From an uncultured bacterium (GTDB taxonomy: Bacteria > Bacillota_I > Bacilli_A > Erysipelotrichales > Erysipelotrichaceae): a DNA stretch of 64,000 bases. The stretch is from assembly GCA_903847945.1 (NCBI GenBank), contig CAINEY010000044.1, positions 58,328-122,327 of the forward strand. Direction: 5' to 3'. The notes under the pieces are model-generated. The model had not been told where the DNA came from, made no database searches, and saw only the letters and a program-made list of their open reading frames with translations. Numbering within the stretch: the stretch's first letter is position 1; each line of letters begins with the position of its first letter. A program made the translations under genes and the position numbers. Shown one piece after another: positions 59,605 to 64,000 of this stretch.

Positions 59605-60838
59605 ATGCCCGTTCACTGACGTTCTGATCCACCAGTTGGTTGAATAACGACAATCGTTCCAACATCACCCCGGTGAATTGCGCATCGAGTTTTCCCTGAC
59701 CGACCAAGGTCATCAAGTGTGCCCGAACTTCGTCGACCGACAGCGAAGCCCGATAAGGCCGTTTCTCCACCATCGCACAGAAGATGTCGGCGATCTGAAG
59801 AATGCGGATCCCGGCATTGAACTCCATCGCCAACAAGCGATCCGGATAACCGAATCCGTCATCCACTTCGTGATGATGACCGATCCAATTAGCCAACTCT
59901 TCGAGTCCATCCACCATCGATAAGATGCGCTGACTGTAGTAAGGGTGTTGTTTCATGATGAGGAACTCCTCATCGGTCAAGGCAGATTGCTTGTTGAGGA
60001 TCGATGAAGGTACGGAGAGCTTCCCCAAGTCATGCAAAAGCCCGGCCAGATAGAACACTTTGACTTCCTCATCGGAATGACCCGTAAACTGAGCCAACGC
60101 TGAGGCGACATTAGCCACATTAAAGGAATGCTTGTAGGTAAAGCGGGAGACTTCATCCACAATCGACGCAAACACCACCGCCACCGCAATCAGATCCTCC
60201 AGATCCAAACTCACTTTCCCGAAGAGATCCGTGGATTCCTTATACAGATTTTCGTGGGATAAGGTCGAAATATCCAGCCAGAAACTTTCTTTGAGGGCCA
60301 ATTGTTCAAAGACGACAATGAGCTGGGGATCGAAGTAATCACTTTGTAAGATGTGTTTTGTTATGGCTTCACGCTGCAATAAAATGTTTTGCTGCGGTTG
60401 AATCAACACGTCGATTCGATCGGCCAAGTGAAGGATCCGCGCCAAGAGCGGAATCGCATCCCCAACGGCTCCTGACGGATTAGGACCGTTATACCGGTCG
60501 TGATGATGCAGAATGATCTGGGCCATGGGTTCAAACAATGGCGTTTGTTTAAGGATCTGAAAGCCCAGGATCGCGTGATTGAAGATGTGGCTCTCGTGGT
60601 CATCGGTAACGATTTTATGTTTCTCATCCCAGTCGCTGGCGGCTCCGATGTCATGCAAAAGCGCTGAAGTCACCAGGAGTTGCTGCTGATCCGAGCTCAG
60701 TTTCATGGCTTTGGCGAAGGATTGGCAGATGATCGCCGTTCCCAGATGATGCGCAGAAATCCCGTTAGTACTGAGTTCCAGCGCAGACGAAAGAGCCTTC
60801 ACAAAATGAAACGGGTTGACCTGCAGTCGGGTTTCCAT
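59603..60838 (-). CDS. tandem HD / HD-GYP phosphohydrolase
   Basis: 411 residues with two HD domains. The first (~20-150) has LLHDIGAASDW and LHHHDRYNGP. The second (~215-400) has the HD-GYP pattern: YKHSFNVANVA, LAGLLHDLGKLSVP, QHPYYSQRIL and HHHEVDDGFGYPDRL. HD-GYP proteins degrade cyclic di-GMP; here the GYP motif is present with an altered lead (HEVDDG for HExxDG). No sensor or membrane segment is present. A TGG-TATAAT promoter lies at 60858-60866. Cyclic di-GMP could connect to the pilus operon (inference). Confidence 0.9.
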   Translation of the reverse strand: METRLQVNPFHFVKALSSALELSTNGISAHHLGTAIICQSFAKAMKLSSDQQQLLVTSALLHDIGAASDWDEKHKIVTDDHESHIFNHAILGFQILKQTPLFEPMAQIILHHHDRYNGPNPSGAVGDAIPLLARILHLADRIDVLIQPQQNILLQREAITKHILQSDYFDPQLIVVFEQLALKESFWLDISTLSHENLYKESTDLFGKVSLDLEDLIAVAVVFASIVDEVSRFTYKHSFNVANVASALAQFTGHSDEEVKVFYLAGLLHDLGKLSVPSSILNKQSALTDEEFLIMKQHPYYSQRILSMVDGLEELANWIGHHHEVDDGFGYPDRLLAMEFNAGIRILQIADIFCAMVEKRPYRASLSVDEVRAHLMTLVGQGKLDAQFTGVMLERLSLFNQLVDQNVSERA

Positions 60839-60857
60839 GATAACCCCCTTTTCCTAC

Positions 60858-60866
60858 ATTATACCA
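60858..60866 (-). promoter_or_regulatory. extended -10 promoter of the HD-GYP gene
   Basis: Minus strand TGG-TATAAT, 19 bases before the ATG at 60838; AGGAAAAGGGGG in the leader. Confidence 0.65.
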
Positions 60867-60870
60867 CTTC

Positions 60871-60899
60871 AAAAAAAGCGAACCGTTAAAGCGGTTCGC
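60871..60899 (-). terminator. terminator after rimO
   Basis: Minus strand GCGAACCG / CGGTTCGC with a CTTTAA loop and T7. It covers the end of rimO. Confidence 0.9.
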
Positions 60900-62181
60900 C
60901 AAAGAGATCGTAATTATCGTGACCGGTGATGCGGACTTGGATGAAGTCACCCGGTCGAATGGAACTTGAGAGTGGCAGGATCACTTCCCCGTCAACCTGA
61001 TCCGGAGCCTGGAACGCACAGCGTCCGGTGATTTGTTTCTTTTTTATATTCAAATCATCTATCAGTACGGTTTGGATCGATCCAACCATCGCGCTTTTCT
61101 TCTCGGCCGCAATCACCGCCTGAGCATCAAAAACCTGAAGCAAGCGTTCCTGTTTCTCCGTTTCGGACACGGTCTCATCCATCGAGAAGGCTGGTGTATC
61201 TTCTTCAGGTGAGTACACAAAGGCTCCCAAATGATCGAAACGCACTTCCTGGATAAAGGCTAACAACGACTCAAACTGAGCCCGGGTTTCCCCGGGGAAT
61301 CCCACGATCAGTGTGGTCCGTAAAGTGGCTGTCGGAAAGACCGAACGGATGTTGGTGATGACCTGACGCATGTCTTCGACGGTCCCCTTGCGGTTCATGC
61401 GTTTCAGTAGCGTATCATCTGCGTGCTGGATGGGAATATCGAAATAAGGCACCACTTTCGAACAGGCTTTCATGGTGTTTAAGAGTTGCGGAGTCACTGC
61501 GTTGGGGTATTGATAGAGAAGACGGATCCAGGTCAGTCCGTCGATCGTATTCAGTTTTGTTAGGAGTTCACCCAGCCGATTTTCGCCTTGATCTTCCCCG
61601 TAACGGGAGGTATCCTGGGCGATCAGGACCAGTTCTTTGATACCGGTTGCGGCCAAACGTTGGGCTTCCTCGACCAGTTCTTCCACCGGATAACTGGCCA
61701 TGTTGCCGCGGATCAACGGAATGGCACAATACGTGCACCGGTTGGAACACCCTTCAGAGACCTTCAGGTAAGCACTGTGGGCAGTCTTAGGGATTAGTCG
61801 TTCCATCTTTCCGTACGTACCCAGGATTTCGGTACCCAGGGTTTCTGTGAGGATCTCACTGAGTCGGTGATACTCACTGACCCCAATGAAGCGGTCCACT
61901 TCGTGGAGTTCTTGTTCAAGATCGGCTTTGTAGCGTTGCGCCAAACACCCAATCACAATCAGTTTCTTGGCCTTGTGTTGTTTGTAGTCAGCCATCTCGA
62001 GGATGGTTGAAATCGATTCTTGTTTGGCGGGGGTAATAAAGCCGCAGGTGTTCACGAAAATCGCTTCAGCCTGATTGGGTGAAGCGACGATCGTATGGCC
62101 ATTGGTTTTGAGAAGTCCCATCACGCGTTCCGAATCGACTTGATTCTTGGAACAACCCAGGGAGACAAAATGAATGTTCAT
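60886..62181 (-). CDS. rimO: ribosomal protein S12 methylthiotransferase
   Basis: 431 residues. RimO adds a methylthio group to an Asp of S12. N-terminal UPF0004 domain: FVSLGCSKNQVDSE, NTCGFI and VIGCLAQRY supply three Cys. The radical SAM motif is SEGCSNRCTYCAIPLIRG. A TRAM domain ends the protein. The start ATG at 62181 overlaps the stop of the YwaF gene (TGATG), so translation is coupled; longer in-frame starts lie within that gene and are rejected. Confidence 0.96.
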   Translation of the reverse strand: MNIHFVSLGCSKNQVDSERVMGLLKTNGHTIVASPNQAEAIFVNTCGFITPAKQESISTILEMADYKQHKAKKLIVIGCLAQRYKADLEQELHEVDRFIGVSEYHRLSEILTETLGTEILGTYGKMERLIPKTAHSAYLKVSEGCSNRCTYCAIPLIRGNMASYPVEELVEEAQRLAATGIKELVLIAQDTSRYGEDQGENRLGELLTKLNTIDGLTWIRLLYQYPNAVTPQLLNTMKACSKVVPYFDIPIQHADDTLLKRMNRKGTVEDMRQVITNIRSVFPTATLRTTLIVGFPGETRAQFESLLAFIQEVRFDHLGAFVYSPEEDTPAFSMDETVSETEKQERLLQVFDAQAVIAAEKKSAMVGSIQTVLIDDLNIKKKQITGRCAFQAPDQVDGEVILPLSSSIRPGDFIQVRITGHDNYDLFGEPL

Positions 62182-62960
62182 CAGTATTTCGGGTTCCTTA
62201 CGTCCTTGTAGTTGTATTTGTAGGTTTTCTTCTCGCGTCCAAAGATCAGCCACGGTCCATACAGAATGATCCACACGATGAAGACCAAACCGAAGGTGAT
62301 CAGGTTGTACCCGGGATTGCCGGCGATCTGTTCGAAGAGTTCCAAGGGTGAGCCGGGAGAGGGCGCATTGGAGAAGAAGAAGTTGGTGTCAAAGGCTTTG
62401 TTGAAGAAGAAGGTGGCGAGAAAGAGCCCCACGTGGATCAACAACACTTTCGGTAGGCGTTTCACATCGGGTTTGAGTTCACCGGCAACCACCAGCATCA
62501 ACACAAACGCGATGAGGGATCCGTGTATGATGAAGGCTTGGATGGAGTGGAAGTTAAAGAGCGGCAGATCAAGCCAATCCGCAAACACCAAGGCCATCAA
62601 CGCTCCGACGATACCTAAGGCATACAGGCTCTCACGGGCGGTTTTATTGCCGGTGTAGGCGTAAATGAAGATCGTCATCTCGGTGATCCCGCACAGATGA
62701 AACGGCAGGTATTCCAAGCGGTAACGACCCATAAATAGATAGATCAGTTGACGGATGATCTCCAAGAGGATGATGAACCAGGCAAAGCCTTTTTTAAATC
62801 CCGGGCGTTGACGTTCGGAGAGGTTGCGGTAAACCAGACTAATCAGAATCATCCCGATGACCAGGGCACTGATCCAAATTACGTGCTCGGTTCCGAAGTA
62901 GGTGATTCGCATATCGGGCGTAACATTATAATGATCCAACAGAAAGGTACTGAAGTCCAT
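62181..62960 (-). CDS. YwaF-family (TIGR02206) membrane protein
   Basis: 259 residues with seven predicted helices. The segment EYLPFHLCGITEMTIFI carries the conserved LPxHLC motif of the YwaF/TMEM164-like family, and the overall layout (RQLIYLFMGRY-, FFFSNAPSPGSPLELFE) agrees. Function unknown in bacteria. The frame runs upstream into the tRNA-Phe gene, but AAAGGGGA lies before the ATG at 62960. Promoter TTTACA-17-TACACT at 62982-63010. Confidence 0.87.
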   Translation of the reverse strand: MDFSTFLLDHYNVTPDMRITYFGTEHVIWISALVIGMILISLVYRNLSERQRPGFKKGFAWFIILLEIIRQLIYLFMGRYRLEYLPFHLCGITEMTIFIYAYTGNKTARESLYALGIVGALMALVFADWLDLPLFNFHSIQAFIIHGSLIAFVLMLVVAGELKPDVKRLPKVLLIHVGLFLATFFFNKAFDTNFFFSNAPSPGSPLELFEQIAGNPGYNLITFGLVFIVWIILYGPWLIFGREKKTYKYNYKDVRNPKY

Positions 62961-62981
62961 GGTGATTCCCCTTTTGGTTAA

Positions 62982-63010
62982 AGTGTACACAATAAGTGAA
63001 GGCTTGTAAA
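62982..63010 (-). promoter_or_regulatory. promoter of the ywaF-rimO operon
   Basis: Minus strand TTTACA (63010-63005), 17 bases, TACACT (62987-62982). Confidence 0.7.
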
Positions 63011-63014
63011 CCAA

Positions 63015-63037
63015 TAAAAAACCCGTCATGGACAGGT
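63015..63037 (-). terminator. terminator of the tRNA array
   Basis: Minus strand ACCTGT / ACGGGT (one G-T pair) with a CCATG loop and T6, just after tRNA-Phe. Confidence 0.8.
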
Positions 63038-63049
63038 CTCTTACGTGGA

Positions 63050-63125
63050 TGGTGGTTCCGGCCGGAATTGAACCGGCGACCCTTTGATTTTCAGTCAAAT
63101 GCTCTACCTACTGAGCTACAGAACC
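63050..63125 (-). tRNA. tRNA-Phe(GAA)
   Basis: Acceptor GGTTCTG / CGGAACC, anticodon loop CTGAAAA giving GAA, T loop GTTCAATTC, encoded CCA. Last gene of the tRNA array. Confidence 0.96.
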
Positions 63126-63126
63126 G

Positions 63127-63203
<77 letters not shown>

Positions 63204-63222
63204 ATAACTGAGATTTAAAAGA

Positions 63223-63299
<77 letters not shown>

Positions 63300-63319
63300 A
63301 TAACTTGGGTAATAATTTT

Positions 63320-63408
63320 TGGCGGAGGAAGTGGGATTCGAACCCACGCGTGCTTGCACACCTGCCGGTTTTCAAGACCGGTCCCTTCAACCGCTTGGGT
63401 ATTCCTCC
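63320..63408 (-). tRNA. tRNA-Ser(TGA)
   Basis: Class II; acceptor GGAGGAA / TTCCTCC, anticodon loop CTTGAAA giving TGA, long variable arm, CCA encoded. Confidence 0.96.
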
Positions 63409-63412
63409 AGGT

Positions 63413-63489
63413 TGGTGGACCCTGTAGGACTCGAACCTACGACCAACCGGTTATGAGCCGGCAGCTCTGACCAACTGAGCTAAGGGTCC
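63413..63489 (-). tRNA. tRNA-Ile2(CAT), lysidine type
   Basis: Anticodon loop CTCATAA gives CAT. The body (GGACCCT, AGCTCAGTTGGT, GGTCGTAGGTTCGAGTCC) resembles tRNA-Ile2 rather than elongator Met, which is present next to it. It would need TilS to read ATA. Assignment is from resemblance. Confidence 0.8.
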
Positions 63490-63493
63490 AAGA

Positions 63494-63570
63494 TGGTAGC
63501 GGGAGTCGGATTCGAACCGACGACCGACCGGGTATGAACCGATTGCTCTAGCCAACTGAGCTATCCCGCC
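63494..63570 (-). tRNA. elongator tRNA-Met(CAT)
   Basis: Anticodon loop TTCATAC gives CAT in a CGG/CCG stem like Bacillus elongator Met; acceptor GGCGGGA / TCCCGCT has a G-T first pair; CCA encoded. Confidence 0.88.
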
Positions 63571-63582
63571 ACAAGGTTAGAT

Positions 63583-63659
63583 TGGTCGGGATGACAGGAT
63601 TTGAACCTGCGACCCCGTGTTCCCAAAACACGTGCACTACCAAGCTGTGCTACATCCCG
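63583..63659 (-). tRNA. tRNA-Pro(TGG)
   Basis: Acceptor CGGGATG / CATCCCG, anticodon loop TTTGGGA giving TGG, GGTTCAAATCC T arm, CCA encoded. Confidence 0.95.
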
Positions 63660-63668
63660 AAAAAAAGA

Positions 63669-63745
63669 TGGCGCGCCTAGCAGGAGTCGAACCCACAACC
63701 CTTTGATCCGTAGTCAAATGCTCTATCCAATTGAGCTATAGGCGC
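63669..63745 (-). tRNA. tRNA-Arg(ACG)
   Basis: Anticodon loop CTACGGA gives ACG (read as ICG after deamination by TadA); acceptor GCGCCTA / TAGGCGC; CCA encoded. Confidence 0.95.
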
Positions 63746-63778
63746 GTGCCGTGATGAGTGCTGTGCACCGACCAAAAG

Positions 63779-63865
63779 TGGTGGGGATGATGGGACTTGA
63801 ACCCATACGATGTTACCATCAACGGATTTTAAGTCCGTTGCGTCTGCCGATTCCGCCACATCCCC
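63779..63865 (-). tRNA. tRNA-Leu(TAA)
   Basis: Class II; acceptor GGGGATG / CATCCCC, anticodon loop CTTAAAA giving TAA, variable arm, CCA encoded. Confidence 0.96.
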
Positions 63866-63869
63866 GTCT

Positions 63870-63943
63870 TGGAGGTTCCTGTCGGAATCGAACCGACGGT
63901 CACAGAGTTGCAGTCTATTGCCTTACCACTTGGCTAAGGAACC
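63870..63943 (-). tRNA. tRNA-Cys(GCA)
   Basis: Acceptor GGTTCCT / AGGAACC, short D arm, anticodon loop CTGCAAC giving GCA, T discriminator, CCA encoded. First gene of the array. Confidence 0.96.
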
Positions 63944-63962
63944 GTCTGAACGGTGCTTTTAA

Positions 63963-63991
63963 ATTATAGCGAAAGGGTCTTTATAATGCAA
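63963..63991 (-). promoter_or_regulatory. promoter of the tRNA array
   Basis: Minus strand TTGCAT (63991-63986), 17 bases, TATAAT (63968-63963), about 20 bases before tRNA-Cys. Confidence 0.85.
63982..63987 (+). promoter_or_regulatory. -10 box of a divergent gene beyond the window
   Basis: Plus-strand TATAAT overlaps the -35 of the tRNA promoter and is followed by AAGGAG, so a rightward gene should start just past 64000. Confidence 0.5.
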
Positions 63992-64000
63992 GGAGAATCG

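Overview
The window comes from a low-complexity, gene-dense bacterial chromosome of roughly 50% GC that uses the standard code (TGA is a normal stop). It reads as a Gram-positive-type (monoderm) anaerobe or facultative anaerobe, most likely a Bacillota lineage near Bacilli/Erysipelotrichia. Pointers are an LPXTG wall-anchored surface protein, a heliorhodopsin (a family found in monoderms), pyruvate formate-lyase, a Bcd/Etf-type operon, a DUF1576 protein, AGGAGG-type ribosome sites and strong TTGACA/TATAAT promoters. I cannot name a genus.

Layout. 1-3.9 kb: the end-clipped gene of an ABC exporter, a small membrane protein and a sortase-anchored protein. 4-7.4 kb: gamma-glutamyltransferase family enzyme, AraC/GyrI regulator, zinc metallopeptidase. 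7.4-10.9 kb: maoC-acd-etfB-etfA operon behind a palindromic operator. 10.9-13.1 kb: pseudouridine catabolism (psuK with its own HTH, psuG). 13-19.8 kb: peroxidase, aldo/keto reductase, a MacB/FtsX-like ABC system, flavin reductase, VOC protein. 19.8-23 kb: two single tRNAs, a GPH sugar symporter, an M23 peptidase. 23-25.1 kb: an AT-richer cassette of three unrecognised membrane/small proteins. 25.2-32.7 kb: AlkD-like protein, Sua5, metallophosphoesterase and a five-gene operon with PHP, SDR and CrtI-like enzymes. 32.7-40 kb: NifX-like protein, pflA-pflB behind a CRP/FNR-type site, dehydrogenase, cupin, DegV, M15 peptidase. 40.1-45.1 kb: an acetyltransferase followed by the most unusual locus, a membrane protein, an atypical radical SAM/SPASM enzyme and a protein starting with a V-T-N-S-S-S motif, translationally coupled. 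45.1-46.4 kb: DUF1576. 46.5-53.8 kb: a seven-gene type IV pilus operon. 54-63 kb: heliorhodopsin, a lone PTS IIA, RNA helicase, xpt, PepF, an HD-GYP protein, RimO, YwaF. 63.0-63.9 kb: ten tRNA genes in one transcript.

Transcription and translation. Genes sit in short operons with overlapping ATGA-type junctions. Convergent neighbours share bidirectional hairpin terminators that often include the stop codons. A set of monocistronic or operon-first genes lacks a Shine-Dalgarno and has a -10 box ending only 6-7 bases before the start codon, which predicts leaderless mRNAs. A TGG-TATAAT extended -10 recurs. Anaerobic control of pflB by a CRP/FNR-family activator is directly suggested by a perfect site centred at about -41.5.
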